A stretch of DNA of 64,000 bases from Ferrovum sp. PN-J185. Lineage in GTDB: Bacteria > Pseudomonadota > Gammaproteobacteria > Burkholderiales > Ferrovaceae. Shown in pieces: positions 9,491 to 19,030 of this stretch (within the stretch, counting starts at the first letter, position 1; every line of letters begins with the position of its first letter). The stretch is taken from assembly GCF_001581925.1 (NCBI RefSeq), contig NZ_LQZA01000001.1:496001-560000 (forward strand), written 5' to 3'. Both the position numbers and the translations under genes were made by a program. Under the pieces are notes generated by a model. It was given only the letters and a program-made list of their open reading frames with translations, was not told the origin of the DNA and did no database searches.

Positions 9491-10354
9491 ATGGACTTAT
9501 TATTTCAAGTTATTGTGAATGGCCTACTGTTAGGGGGACTCTATGCACTTATGGCATTAGGTCTTGCCTTGGTGTGGGGTGTTCTCAATATTGTTAATCT
9601 TGCACACGGCGCACTGATAATGTTAGGTGGCTATGCTGCCTACTATTTATTTACATTATTAGGTATTGATCCCTTTTTAGCACTGCCTCTTGTCATGATT
9701 ATGCTGTTTATGTTGGGCTATGTGCTACAACGATATGTATTAAGTTTAATTGCGCGTTCGCCAATGTTCAATACGTTATTGATCACATTTGGTTTAGATG
9801 TGATTTTTATGGTTGTTGCTCAATTACTGTTTACCGCTGACTTTAGAACTATCAATCCCTCCTATGCAGGAACGCATGTGACTTGGTTTAACTTAACTTT
9901 CCCAACAGTACAATTGTTCTCTTTCGTAGTAGCCATGTGTCTTACAGTTGGATTGTGGTTAATGATGTTGCACACAAAAGTAGGGCGTGCCATCCGGGCT
10001 ACTGCACAAAATTTATCTGCAGCAAGATTATATGGGGTTAATCCAAAACAAATTTATGCACTGACTTTTGGTATTGGTGCGGCATTGGCTGGGGCTGCGG
10101 GAGACTTGTATGGTGTAGTCTCACAAATCACTCCTTATATCGGTGCCACACTGACTGCTAAATGTTTTGCTATTGCCATTATTGGTGGACTAGAAAATCC
10201 TTTAGGTGTGATTGTTGGTGGAATACTACTCGCATTAATTGAATCTCTTACTGCTTTGTATGTGGGCCCCACCTTTGTTGATGTGGCAAGTTTTGGTGTG
10301 TTGGTATTGGTATTAATTATTCGCCCGCAAGGGTTACTTGGGAAAACAGCATAA
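9491..10354 (+). CDS. ABC transporter permease, LivH family
   Basis: A 287-residue inner-membrane protein with about eight hydrophobic helices. GLYALMALGLALVWGVLNIV near the N-terminus and IIGGLENPLGVIVGG near residue 230 are typical of LivH-like permeases, the latter being the ATPase-coupling region. Its stop codon overlaps the start of the LivM-like gene, so translation is coupled. It forms half of the channel through which the ligand is imported. Confidence 0.88.
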   Translation: MDLLFQVIVNGLLLGGLYALMALGLALVWGVLNIVNLAHGALIMLGGYAAYYLFTLLGIDPFLALPLVMIMLFMLGYVLQRYVLSLIARSPMFNTLLITFGLDVIFMVVAQLLFTADFRTINPSYAGTHVTWFNLTFPTVQLFSFVVAMCLTVGLWLMMLHTKVGRAIRATAQNLSAARLYGVNPKQIYALTFGIGAALAGAAGDLYGVVSQITPYIGATLTAKCFAIAIIGGLENPLGVIVGGILLALIESLTALYVGPTFVDVASFGVLVLVLIIRPQGLLGKTA

Positions 10355-11301
10355 TGAAACGCTTACTTCCTTTATTGTTGATAATAGTGTTAGGTGTACT
10401 CATAGTCCTACCGTGGATTGCAGGACCGACGTTAGTACAATTTGCTATTAATGCATTGATGTTGGCTACTCTTGCTCAGGGATGGAACATTATTGGTGGC
10501 TTTGCTGGATATGCCTCTTTTGGTAATTCCATATTCTTTGGTTTAGGCAGTTATGGTGTGGCCATTGCCATGGTGCAATGGAATCTGCCATTTGGCGTGG
10601 GGCTGGTGATTGGGGTTATTTTTTCAGTGTTATTTGCCTTAGCTATGGGTGTGCCTGTATTACGTTTACGCGGTCATTATTTTGCCATTGCTACCCTTGC
10701 TCTATCACAGGTGATGAGTGCTATTTTTTCTAACTTAGATATAGCTGGAAGAAATATTGGTTTAGTACTTCCTTTGTTAAGAAGTGATACGTTGTTTTAT
10801 GAGTTATCACTTGGTTTATTGGTAATTGCTACGCTGACTGTGTTTTGGTTATCACGCAGTCGTTTTGGTTTTGGCTTAATTGCTATTCGTGAGAACGAGG
10901 ATGCGGCTCAATCTATGGGGGTTAATACAACTCGTTATAAAGTGCTGGCTTTCACTTTAGCGGGGGTATTCAGTTCCTTGGCAGGAGGCATTCATGCTTA
11001 CTGGATTACTTTCATTGATCCCAATAGTGCGTTTGATTTAAGCCTAAATGTGAAAATGATAATTATGGCGGTGTTTGGTGGTCCAGGGTCAGTACTGGGT
11101 CCTGTGATTGGTGCTGCTTTACTTTCAGCTGTTTCTGAATTGTTGTCTTCAACGTTATCAAGTGTTGCAAGCCTTTTCTTTGGTGTGGTGATTGTTGTTG
11201 CTGTGATACTCATGCCCAAAGGACTAACCGATTGTTGGTTGAGATTTCCCGTAACCGGATGGCGTTACTTTATCCATAATATTCGTCAGTATCGTCTATG
11301 A
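10354..11301 (+). CDS. ABC transporter permease, LivM family
   Basis: The second permease, 315 residues, about eight to ten membrane helices. LATLAQGWNIIGGFAGYASFG (spanning residues 29-50) and VFGGPGSVLGPVIGA (near 240) are characteristic LivM stretches. It overlaps the preceding permease by one base and the following ATPase gene by four bases. It pairs with the LivH-like protein to make the membrane channel. Confidence 0.88.
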   Translation: MKRLLPLLLIIVLGVLIVLPWIAGPTLVQFAINALMLATLAQGWNIIGGFAGYASFGNSIFFGLGSYGVAIAMVQWNLPFGVGLVIGVIFSVLFALAMGVPVLRLRGHYFAIATLALSQVMSAIFSNLDIAGRNIGLVLPLLRSDTLFYELSLGLLVIATLTVFWLSRSRFGFGLIAIRENEDAAQSMGVNTTRYKVLAFTLAGVFSSLAGGIHAYWITFIDPNSAFDLSLNVKMIIMAVFGGPGSVLGPVIGAALLSAVSELLSSTLSSVASLFFGVVIVVAVILMPKGLTDCWLRFPVTGWRYFIHNIRQYRL

Positions 11302-12035
11302 CTACACCTATTTTATCTTTAAAAAATATCTCCAAACGCTTTGGCGGTTTATTGGCTGTTAATGGCGTACACATAGATATTATGCCAGGTGAGACAGTAG
11401 GACTCATCGGTCCCAATGGGGCAGGAAAAACCACCTTAGTGAGTTTGATTAGTGGCACACTCACTCCAACTACTGGTGATATTGTGTTTCAAGGACAAAA
11501 TATTACTGCCTTGCCCGCATTTGAACGTGCCCGTCTTGGTATTGGCCGTACTTTTCAGATCATGAAGCCCTTTCCTGGACTTACCGTATTGGATAATGTA
11601 GCAGTGGGGGCACTGTATGGCACTACCACTACCAATAAAGCCTTATCTCAAGCGCGGGATGAAGCCATGGAGTGGCTCAGTCGTATGGATTTACAGAGTA
11701 AAGCCCATCAACGCGCAGAAGAATTAGGTGGACCTGATCGGAAACGCCTTGAGCTTGCTAAGGCCATGGCCATGAAACCGACGTTGTTGTTACTAGATGA
11801 GGTTATGGCCGGTCTTAATTTGGTGGAAATTGATGAAGTGATCGAGGCCATTAAAGTTGTTCGTGAAACAGGAATTTCTATCCTGGTGATTGAACACATG
11901 ATGAAAGTTATTCAGTCTTTATCTGATCGCTTGTTGGTACTTCATCATGGTCAACAAATTATGGCGGGAACACCGCAAGAAGTATTAAATGATGCGCGTG
12001 TTATCGAAGCGTATTTAGGGAAACGACGAGTATGA
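11298..12035 (+). CDS. ABC transporter ATPase, LivG family
   Basis: A 245-residue ABC ATPase. The Walker A motif is GPNGAGKTT (near residues 37-45) and Walker B is LLLLDEVMAGL (near 158). The signature region reads LGGPDRKRLELAKA, with GGPDRK replacing the more usual LSxGxQ-type start, a variation tolerated in LivG proteins. The C-terminal IEAYLG tail is typical. It energises import with the LivF-like subunit and overlaps its neighbour by four bases. Confidence 0.87.
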   Translation: MTTPILSLKNISKRFGGLLAVNGVHIDIMPGETVGLIGPNGAGKTTLVSLISGTLTPTTGDIVFQGQNITALPAFERARLGIGRTFQIMKPFPGLTVLDNVAVGALYGTTTTNKALSQARDEAMEWLSRMDLQSKAHQRAEELGGPDRKRLELAKAMAMKPTLLLLDEVMAGLNLVEIDEVIEAIKVVRETGISILVIEHMMKVIQSLSDRLLVLHHGQQIMAGTPQEVLNDARVIEAYLGKRRV

Positions 12036-12745
12036 GCAAGGTTCTATTACAGTTAAATAACTGGTACGCAGGTTATGGCGATGTGGATGTATTAAATAAT
12101 CTGCATTTTAGGGTTAATGAAGGTGAGATTGTGGCACTTGTGGGTAGTAATGGCGCTGGTAAAACCACTTTATTGCGCTCATTATCGAGAACCCTTAAAG
12201 GGCGTGGTGATATTACTTTTGCTGGGCGTTCTTTATATGATGAAACTCCAGAGAAAGTATTTGAAAGTGGTTTGGTACAAGTGCCGGAAGGACGATTACT
12301 GTTTGATCAAATGAGTGTCCATGAAAATCTCTTGATGGGGGCTTACCGTCGTCAGGGAAAAGCGGCTATAGAGGCCTCTCTTGAGCGTGTTTATGGACTC
12401 TTTCCTAAATTGTATGAGCGACGTCAGCAGCGCTCTGGCAGTATGTCAGGTGGTGAGCAGCAGATGTGTGCCATGGGACGCGCGTTAATGGCTAACCCAA
12501 AACTGTTGTTGGTTGATGAAATGAGCCTTGGTTTGGCGCCGGTGATTGTTGATCAACTGCTTGAGATTTTAAGTACCATCCGTAACGAAGGTATTACTGT
12601 ATTGCTGGTTGAACAGGATATTTACGCTGCTCTAGAAATTGCTGATCGTGGCTATGTAATGGTGACAGGAACCATCACGCAAAGTGGTAGTGCAGACGAG
12701 TTGAAAAATGATCCTCATATTCGTGAGGCGTATCTAGGGCTCTGA
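12032..12745 (+). CDS. ABC transporter ATPase, LivF family
   Basis: A 237-residue ABC ATPase with Walker A GSNGAGKTT (near 38), signature SGGEQQMCAMGRAL (near 140) and Walker B LLLVDEMSLGLAP (near 160), all typical of LivF. It completes a binding protein, two permeases and two ATPases. The operon may continue into the DUF423 gene 20 bases downstream. Confidence 0.88.
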   Translation: MSKVLLQLNNWYAGYGDVDVLNNLHFRVNEGEIVALVGSNGAGKTTLLRSLSRTLKGRGDITFAGRSLYDETPEKVFESGLVQVPEGRLLFDQMSVHENLLMGAYRRQGKAAIEASLERVYGLFPKLYERRQQRSGSMSGGEQQMCAMGRALMANPKLLLVDEMSLGLAPVIVDQLLEILSTIRNEGITVLLVEQDIYAALEIADRGYVMVTGTITQSGSADELKNDPHIREAYLGL

Positions 12746-12764
12746 TATAGTTGAGGAAATCACC

Positions 12765-13136
12765 ATGAATCAAACGCGTTTTACTCTCACAGTTGGTTCT
12801 TGTTTTATGTTTTTAGGGGTTTTAATGGGTGCTTTTGGCGCTCACGCACTGGAACATCGTTTAAGTGTGCAAGCACAGGGATGGTGGCAAACTGCTGTGC
12901 ATTATCAAATGTTGCATGGCTTAGCCTTATTGGCTTTAGGTGCCTCACGGGTGAGTGGCTTAGAGCGTGCAACACAAGCCTTAATACTTGGGATAATTAT
13001 TTTTTCCGGGTCACTCTATGCCTTAGCCTTAACAAATATTCATTGGCTGGGTGCTATCACCCCAATTGGTGGCTTATTAATGATGATCGGTTGGCTGATG
13101 CTGATTTATCAATTCTGGAAAGGACGAGTCATTTAG
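12765..13136 (+). CDS. DUF423 family membrane protein (YgdD-like)
   Basis: A 123-residue protein with four predicted membrane helices. GVLMGAFGAHALEHRL at residues 18-33 followed by WWQTAVHYQMLHGLALL is the DUF423 signature. The function of this widespread family is unknown. GAGGAAATCACC before ATG gives a ribosome site. It is 20 bases from the ABC operon and converges with the DUF3429 gene, overlapping it by four bases. Confidence 0.85.
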   Translation: MNQTRFTLTVGSCFMFLGVLMGAFGAHALEHRLSVQAQGWWQTAVHYQMLHGLALLALGASRVSGLERATQALILGIIIFSGSLYALALTNIHWLGAITPIGGLLMMIGWLMLIYQFWKGRVI

Positions 13137-13588
13137 GGTGCACTTAGTCCTGCTATTAAAACAGCAACAGTCGCCACAACCGTTAACTGTAAGCGTAAGG
13201 GTAAATACCATGCGGGTAAGGGCATGTGTTTACTGAGTCTCCTGTCTTGGTCATAGTGTACGATGAAAAAAATTGCCAATGAAATGCCAGCAACAAATGG
13301 AGGGATTAATAGAGCAAACCATCCCACTAAAGCTGGTATAACACTCCATGCGTAACGTTGTTTCTGTGTTAGGGGCGATAGGTCTTTGGTAAGCATGGCA
13401 AAAGCCCAATGTAGTGCTCCAACAAAACTTAAAATAACAGATCCGTAAGTAAGTAGGGCATCGCGCCAAATACTAGCACGATAAGAATCAAGGAAAATAC
13501 TTAAGCTAAAGGCAATAAAAGGAATAAGGCCACTGTAGCCTAGAATGATGGCGGCTTTGGGTTTTACAGTAATCACTTCTTCGCTCAT
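13133..13588 (-). CDS. DUF3429 family membrane protein
   Basis: About 151 residues with five hydrophobic helices. ILGYSGLIPFIAFS and the phrase YGSVILSFVGALHWAFAM resemble the DUF3429 family of inner-membrane proteins with no known function. I take ATG 13588 as start; a GTG at 13600 would add four residues and neither has a strong ribosome site. It converges on the DUF423 gene and is divergent from the photolyase gene. Confidence 0.75.
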   Translation of the reverse strand: MSEEVITVKPKAAIILGYSGLIPFIAFSLSIFLDSYRASIWRDALLTYGSVILSFVGALHWAFAMLTKDLSPLTQKQRYAWSVIPALVGWFALLIPPFVAGISLAIFFIVHYDQDRRLSKHMPLPAWYLPLRLQLTVVATVAVLIAGLSAP

Positions 13589-13662
13589 GGTTTTTCTCAC
13601 TCAATCAAGGAACAGTTTAATGTGGTTTCTCTCTAACACAGTATTTTAACCCGGATTAGCTC

Positions 13663-15189
13663 ATGTCAACATTGCGACTTATTTTAGGCGATCAACTTAA
13701 TCCCTGTCATTCTTGGTTTGCAACTAAAAATGACAAGATCATTTATGTGTTAATGGAGTGTCGTGATGAGACAGATTATGTTGTTCATCATGGACAAAAA
13801 ATCCTAGGGATTTTTGCTGCCATGAGAGATTTTGCTCGCTCTTTAACAACTGCCGGACACCGTGTTCACTATTTAACAATTGATGATCAAGCAAACTTAC
13901 ATAGTCTATCTAGTAATCTACTTCAGTTAGCGCAACACTACCAATGCCAACGTATTGAGTATCAAGAACCCGATGAATTTCGTGTGGATTCATTATTAGC
14001 TGCATTAAAAAATCAATTTAATGGTCAGCTTGATTGCGTTTCTACTGAACATTTTTATACACAACGGCTTGATGGCGTTCGTTTCTTTAATAACAAACAA
14101 TGGTTAATGGAACGCTTTTATCGTGCCATGCGCAAACAGCATCACATTTTATTAGATGCCTCAGGTCAACCTGAGGGCGGGCAATGGAATTTTGATGAAG
14201 ACAATCGTCAACCTTGGCGCAATGATGTGGCACTCACCCCTCCAAAACTCATCGAACATAATCATCACGGTTTGTGGCAAACCATCCAACAACAATCAAT
14301 TCAATTTATGGGGGAGGTTGATGCTGAACACTTTATTTGGCCACTTAACCGTGAAGAAGCACTCAGTTATTTAGATGACTTTATTGAACATCGCTTAGTT
14401 AACTTTGGCCGCTTTCAAGATGCTATGGTTGTGGATCAGCCCTTCTTATTTCATTCGCTATTATCTTTTGCCTTAAACACTAAAATGATTAGTTCGCGCG
14501 AAGTGGTGAATCGGGCTATTGATGCCTATTATCAAGGTCGGGCAAGTATTGCTGCGGTAGAGGGGTTTGTTAGACAAATTATTGGCTGGCGCGAATATAT
14601 CCGTATATTTTATTGGGCGCACGGTGATCAATACCAGAGTACTAATTTTTTTCAGCATCAGCGTCCTTTACCATCGTGGTTTTGGACTGGGAAGACCAAA
14701 ATGCGTTGTCTATCCCAGTCAATTGGCCAGTCTCTTCAATATGCCTACGCACACCATATACAACGCTTAATGATTATTGGTAACACAGCCTTGTTATTTG
14801 GTTTTTCACCGCAAGAATTAAGTGCTTGGTATTTAGGCATTTACATTGATGCCTTTGAATGGGTAGAGCAACCTAATACGTTAGGAATGAGCCAATTTGC
14901 TGATGGTGGATTACTTGCCACCAAACCTTATGTGGCGAGTGCAGCTTATGTTAATAGAATGAGTAATTATTGCAAAGGATGTCACTATAATTTTAAGCTC
15001 CGTGAAGAGGAAAATGCCTGTCCGTTAAATGCGTTATACTGGCATTTTCATTATGTACATCGTGATCAATTAATGAAAAATCATCGTTTATCTATGGTGT
15101 ATCGCCAGTGGCAGCGCTTTGATACGACTCAACAACAACAAATCTTGAATCGCGCACGTGCACTTCTCGATGATGCACAAGCATGTTAG
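13663..15189 (+). CDS. FeS-type (6-4) photolyase / cryptochrome-related protein (PhrB-like)
   Basis: A 508-residue protein of the bacterial iron-sulfur cryptochrome/photolyase group (FeS-BCP), which repairs (6-4) photoproducts using FAD and light. The N-terminal antenna domain opens LRLILGDQLNP. The four [4Fe-4S] cysteines are all present at C349, C437, C440 and C453, one residue off the Agrobacterium PhrB positions (350, 438, 441, 454). The cofactor-contact phrase NTLGMSQFADGG is near 405. A light-repair enzyme fits a surface-dwelling organism. No partner gene is adjacent; modA follows 21 bases downstream. Confidence 0.9.
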   Translation: MSTLRLILGDQLNPCHSWFATKNDKIIYVLMECRDETDYVVHHGQKILGIFAAMRDFARSLTTAGHRVHYLTIDDQANLHSLSSNLLQLAQHYQCQRIEYQEPDEFRVDSLLAALKNQFNGQLDCVSTEHFYTQRLDGVRFFNNKQWLMERFYRAMRKQHHILLDASGQPEGGQWNFDEDNRQPWRNDVALTPPKLIEHNHHGLWQTIQQQSIQFMGEVDAEHFIWPLNREEALSYLDDFIEHRLVNFGRFQDAMVVDQPFLFHSLLSFALNTKMISSREVVNRAIDAYYQGRASIAAVEGFVRQIIGWREYIRIFYWAHGDQYQSTNFFQHQRPLPSWFWTGKTKMRCLSQSIGQSLQYAYAHHIQRLMIIGNTALLFGFSPQELSAWYLGIYIDAFEWVEQPNTLGMSQFADGGLLATKPYVASAAYVNRMSNYCKGCHYNFKLREEENACPLNALYWHFHYVHRDQLMKNHRLSMVYRQWQRFDTTQQQQILNRARALLDDAQAC

Positions 15190-15210
15190 GTTAAGGTAAG
15201 GAATATTCGT

Positions 15211-15954
15211 ATGCAACGTTTTTTATGGGCTATAGTCTTGCTGGGTTTAAGTATACAGGTTAACGCAGAGGAGATAATTGTCTCTGCAGCAGCGAGTCTC
15301 ACTAATGCACTTCAGCAAATCGCGCAGGATTTTTCGACTACCCATCCTCAAGCAACAGTGCGCTTTAATTGGGGTGGGTCAGGTACCCTCGCTCGTCAAA
15401 TTGAGGCAGGCGCACCTGTTGATCTATTTATTAGTGCTTCAGACAAAGTCATGGATTCCTTGCAAACCACTTCCCTCATTGACCCTGCCTCGCGCAGTGT
15501 AGTGGTTCATAACCAATTGGTTTTAATCGTACCCATCCAGTCTTCGACTGAGATTCATGATTTTACAGATTTAGCCCAAGCCAAAAAAATTAGTATCGGC
15601 GATCCTCGGTTTGTACCTGCTGGAATGTACGCCACTCAGGTATTTCATTTTTATGATTTAACTCATCAGGTAGAAGCTCATTTAATTTTAGCCTCTCACG
15701 TTCGCCAAGTATTGACCTATGTGGCTGAGCAGGATGTAGAGGCAGGACTTGTGTACAAAACAGATGCCCTAGAGATGGCTGACAAAGTACGTATCGCGGC
15801 TTACGCTCCAGAGGATTCTCATACACCTATTGTCTATCCAGCGGCTATTGTTAAAGCCAGCCAACATAAACAATTAGCTCAAGAATTTCTTAATTATCTC
15901 AACAGTAGAGAGGCGAAAGTTATCTTTGCTCATTATGGATTTCAAACGCCATGA
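15211..15954 (+). CDS. modA: Molybdate ABC transporter, periplasmic binding protein
   Basis: A 247-residue binding protein with a signal peptide cleaved near VNA (residue 19). VSAAASLTNALQQIA at the mature N-terminus is the oxyanion-binding strand-loop of ModA, and FNWGGSGTLARQIEAGAPVD supplies the second half of the site. It delivers molybdate (or tungstate) to ModB. Its stop overlaps the modB start by four bases. Confidence 0.9.
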   Translation: MQRFLWAIVLLGLSIQVNAEEIIVSAAASLTNALQQIAQDFSTTHPQATVRFNWGGSGTLARQIEAGAPVDLFISASDKVMDSLQTTSLIDPASRSVVVHNQLVLIVPIQSSTEIHDFTDLAQAKKISIGDPRFVPAGMYATQVFHFYDLTHQVEAHLILASHVRQVLTYVAEQDVEAGLVYKTDALEMADKVRIAAYAPEDSHTPIVYPAAIVKASQHKQLAQEFLNYLNSREAKVIFAHYGFQTP

Positions 15955-16613
15955 TGGAGATTGGGCAGATACTTCTGCTGTCATTATGGATTGCGAGTTG
16001 GTCAACATTGTGTGTTGTTATATTAGGTATTGCTCTAGCGTACTTATTCGTCTTTGGACAAACCAAAAAATGGCTCTGGCTTGATACGATGGTAGCCATT
16101 CCCTTAGTGTTACCTCCCACTGTAGTAGGATTTTTATTGGTTTATTTGTTAGGCCATACCGGGCCGATCGGTGCCTTAATGTATCGCTTCAATGGTATGA
16201 GTATATTGTTTACCTGGCAGTCTGCCGTGGTAGCGGCTTCTGTGGTGTCATTACCGTTAATGGTACGCGTTACGCGTTCAGGCTTTCTTGGAGTTAATCA
16301 AGAATTCATTTTAGCGAGTCAGAGTTTAGGTAAGTCTGGATGGGTAACATTCACTCGCGTCATAGCTCCTTTGTCTCGTAATAGTATTGTGGCAGGAGCA
16401 ATATTATCATTCACGCGAGCGTTAGGAGAGTTTGGTGCCACCTTGATGGTGGCGGGCAATATTCCCGGAAAAACGGCTACGCTCTCTTTGTCTATTTATA
16501 CCGCGTTTGAATCAGGGGACAATCGTAGTGCGTGGATCATGGCTTTGTTGTTAACTCTCATCGCAGTCTTGTCTATGGTGATCACTTATTTATTAACCCG
16601 GAGTCGTTGGTGA
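15951..16613 (+). CDS. modB: Molybdate ABC transporter permease
   Basis: A 220-residue inner-membrane protein with about five helices. The coupling loop ALGEFGATLMVAGN near residue 160 is the EAA-type motif of ModB. It overlaps modA by four bases, and its stop codon shares an A with the modC start (TGATG). It forms the channel for molybdate import needed for molybdopterin cofactor enzymes. Confidence 0.9.
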   Translation: MMEIGQILLLSLWIASWSTLCVVILGIALAYLFVFGQTKKWLWLDTMVAIPLVLPPTVVGFLLVYLLGHTGPIGALMYRFNGMSILFTWQSAVVAASVVSLPLMVRVTRSGFLGVNQEFILASQSLGKSGWVTFTRVIAPLSRNSIVAGAILSFTRALGEFGATLMVAGNIPGKTATLSLSIYTAFESGDNRSAWIMALLLTLIAVLSMVITYLLTRSRW

Positions 16614-17323
16614 TGCTTGCCGTTCACTGTCACACACAACTTCCTGGTTTTAGTTTAGAAGTAGCATTACAGTTACCTTCACAACTGAGCGTTGTGTTAG
16701 GTCCTTCTGGCGCAGGTAAATCTCTTTTGTTACAAACCTTAGCAGGATGGATTAGGCCTGATAAAGGAGTTATTCGTTTCGGTGAGGAATGTTGGTTTGA
16801 TCAGACAAATAATATTAATTTGTCCGTCAGAGACAGGCAGGTGGGTTTTGTTTTTCAGCATGATGCATTGTTTCCGCACATGAGTGCTCTAGAGAATATA
16901 GTATACGGACATCGTGCACCAACAAGTAGGGATGCGCGAGAGAAAGCCACAACTTTTGCACAGCGCTATCAATTGACTGAGGTTCTCTCTCTCTTTCCTC
17001 GTCAACTGTCAGGTGGTCAACGACAACGTGTAGCACTAGCGCGCACTCTGATGAGTGAGCCGCGTTTACTGTTATTGGATGAGCCTTTATCCGCTTTGGA
17101 TTTTATGACTCGCCGGCACATACGTGATCAATTAATAGAGATACAACGCCAACTGTTACTACCTATGGTATTTGTGACTCATGATATTCATGAGGCGGTG
17201 TTCATGGCGGATTATTTGGTGTTGATGAACGAAGGCCAAGTGATTCAGGCAGGAGAAAAAGAACAGGTACTGACGCATCCTGCTAATAACTGGGTCAAAG
17301 AGTGGTTAGCGGAAGTACGTTAA
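16613..17323 (+). CDS. modC: Molybdate ABC transporter ATPase, short form without Mop domain
   Basis: I place the start at ATG 16613, inside the modB stop, giving 236 residues; an upstream start would run deep into modB. Walker A is GPSGAGKS (near 30), signature [15 protein letters not shown] (near 132) and Walker [13 protein letters not shown] (near 153). Typical ModC proteins are about 350 residues with a C-terminal Mop/TOBE molybdate-sensing domain; that domain is absent here, and the protein ends soon after the H-loop region. It converges on umuC with a four-base overlap. Confidence 0.85.
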   Translation: MLAVHCHTQLPGFSLEVALQLPSQLSVVLGPSGAGKSLLLQTLAGWIRPDKGVIRFGEECWFDQTNNINLSVRDRQVGFVFQHDALFPHMSALENIVYGHRAPTSRDAREKATTFAQRYQLTEVLSLFPRQLSGGQRQRVALARTLMSEPRLLLLDEPLSALDFMTRRHIRDQLIEIQRQLLLPMVFVTHDIHEAVFMADYLVLMNEGQVIQAGEKEQVLTHPANNWVKEWLAEVR

Positions 17324-18618
17324 TAAGCAATAGCCAATTCATCCCATTCTGTGGTGTAACGAGGTGAGCGTTTTTCAAGGCGCACAGACCAAGAGCGTGA
17401 TAAATGTTTAAGAGCACTGCTGCCAAAGGTAATGGTGTTGCCACCAAAGCGTTGGTTGAGTGTGTCAATGGAGTGCATCAATCGTTCACTGCTGTGTAGA
17501 TCAATGTCACTAAATAACTGTTGCTGTTGTTTGGTTTTATCGGATAAATCAAGTAATACGACGCCCACTTTATGATAAAGCAGTCCTGGTTTGAAAATAC
17601 GTTGCAATCCTCTGATCGCTGCTTGATTAAGAAGACGTGTGTCATCACTACTTATTGCTAGAGATTCAAGAGCATGATTGCTGTAATGAATTTCTTTTTG
17701 ACGAAAGGGGTTGGTACGAATAAATACGCCCACTGTATGACAAAGAGATCCTTCTTCACGCAATTGAAGCGCTGCTCGATGCATATGAAAAATCACAGCC
17801 TCTTCTACAGATGAGTAGGAAAGGGTAGGTTGACCAAAACTGCGGCTACAAATAATTTGTTTACGTGCTGAAGGATGCTCCTCCCAAGCCAGAGCCACTT
17901 CGCCCCTTAATTCAGTTATGGTTCTAGCCAGCATGACATTAAAGTGTGAACGAATAACAGATAGAGGGGTATGGTAACAATCCCAGAGTGTAAAGATATT
18001 TAACTTAGCTAAAGACTGTTCTAAGTTGGCGCCAATTCCCCACAGGGTAGAGCTTGGTAGTATTTTTAAAAAGCCATGTTGTTGTGTTAGTGATAAGTGA
18101 GGCCACACACATACTCCTTTAAATTCTAGGTTTTTTTTAGCCAGATGATTAGCCAATTTAGCCAGTGTTTTAGTGGGCCCTATACCCACTCCTACAGGTA
18201 ATCCCAATTGCTTTAGAAGTGTTTTTCTAAGTGTGTAACCAAACTCTTCTAAAGGCTGTTTGTATGAGCTTATATCTAAAAAACATTCATCAATAGAGTA
18301 AATTTCTTGGCTGGGTGCAAACTGTTTTAATAAGCGCATCATGCGCTCACTCATATCGGCATATAAAGCGAAATTAGAACTCAGTGCCACTAGGTTATGG
18401 CTGTTCACTAAATGGGCTACTTTGAAAAAAGGAGTGCCCATGGCAATACCTAAGGCTTTGGCTTCATTGCTGCGTGATACAACGCAGCCATCATTATTGG
18501 ATAACACGACGACAGGACGCCTTCTTAGAGAAGGATTAAATACCCGTTCACAGGAAACATAAAAATTATTGCCATCAATAAGAGCAATACCACTATTTAT
18601 GGTCGATGTAGTACCCAT
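17320..18618 (-). CDS. umuC: DNA polymerase V catalytic subunit
   Basis: A 432-residue Y-family polymerase, the usual UmuC length. The palm carries [14 protein letters not shown] (residues 12-25) and [10 protein letters not shown] (near 103), containing the catalytic carboxylates; a helix-hairpin-helix segment ([19 protein letters not shown], near 140) and little-finger domain follow. It copies past damaged bases when bound by UmuD'2. The start overlaps the end of umuD by 22 bases, so expression is coupled and under the LexA site upstream of umuD. Confidence 0.92.
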   Translation of the reverse strand: MGTTSTINSGIALIDGNNFYVSCERVFNPSLRRRPVVVLSNNDGCVVSRSNEAKALGIAMGTPFFKVAHLVNSHNLVALSSNFALYADMSERMMRLLKQFAPSQEIYSIDECFLDISSYKQPLEEFGYTLRKTLLKQLGLPVGVGIGPTKTLAKLANHLAKKNLEFKGVCVWPHLSLTQQHGFLKILPSSTLWGIGANLEQSLAKLNIFTLWDCYHTPLSVIRSHFNVMLARTITELRGEVALAWEEHPSARKQIICSRSFGQPTLSYSSVEEAVIFHMHRAALQLREEGSLCHTVGVFIRTNPFRQKEIHYSNHALESLAISSDDTRLLNQAAIRGLQRIFKPGLLYHKVGVVLLDLSDKTKQQQQLFSDIDLHSSERLMHSIDTLNQRFGGNTITFGSSALKHLSRSWSVRLEKRSPRYTTEWDELAIAY

Positions 18619-18953
18619 GTCACTACTCCCCAGATAAGAGAGTCCTCTGCGTCGGTTAACTGTATTGTGCGATACCGTGGGTCATCCGCTTCCAGATAGC
18701 CTTTGTTATGTCTAATGATTAAGCGACGCACCACAAATTCATCACGTAGGTAAGCTACCACTACCTGTCCTGAGTGAGGAGTAAGTGTACGGTCAACCAC
18801 TAATAGATCTTCTTTAACAATCCCAGAGGCCTGTAACGCATTGCTTTGAGCACGAAAAAAGAACGTACTCTCAGGGTGAGGCATGAGATAGCGTAAAAGA
18901 TTCAGTGTATGTTGCTCTTCTTGAGCAGGGAAAAAAGCCAAATGTTGCGTCAT
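18597..18953 (-). CDS. umuD: UmuD'-like protein, short and without catalytic dyad
   Basis: Only 118 residues. By alignment on HPxxTxF, its first residue corresponds to about position 22 of E. coli UmuD, so the N-terminal arm and the Cys-Gly cleavage site are missing: the gene encodes the UmuD' form directly. The SGDSM catalytic serine (S60) is replaced by A39 (QSNAL), and the lysine (K97) by R76 (VVRRL). No earlier start is possible, because the frame has a stop inside the LexA box. It should therefore activate UmuC without RecA-driven self-cleavage. The core fold motifs DLLVVDR and [14 protein letters not shown] are intact. Confidence 0.85.
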   Translation of the reverse strand: MTQHLAFFPAQEEQHTLNLLRYLMPHPESTFFFRAQSNALQASGIVKEDLLVVDRTLTPHSGQVVVAYLRDEFVVRRLIIRHNKGYLEADDPRYRTIQLTDAEDSLIWGVVTWVLHRP

Positions 18954-18957
18954 AGGA

Positions 18958-18982
18958 ATTATAATACTGTATATTTATACAG
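18958..18982 (-). promoter_or_regulatory. SOS promoter of umuDC: LexA box and -10 element
   Basis: CTGTATATTTATACAG at 18967-18982 is a full-consensus LexA box (CTGT-N8-ACAG). On the minus strand a TATAAT -10 element (18963-18958) follows, only four bases before the umuD ATG. Transcription would begin at or within a few bases of the ATG, and there is no Shine-Dalgarno sequence, so the mRNA may be leaderless. Confidence 0.85.
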
Positions 18983-19030
18983 TTTAAAAGGGGTTGTTTT
19001 GAATCCCGAAAATGGCTATATTCAAAGCTA

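Noticed and set aside
8228-12745. Urea transporter (urtABCDE)
   Set aside because: No urease genes are near and the binding protein looks like the general hydrophobic amino-acid type; urea specificity cannot be supported.
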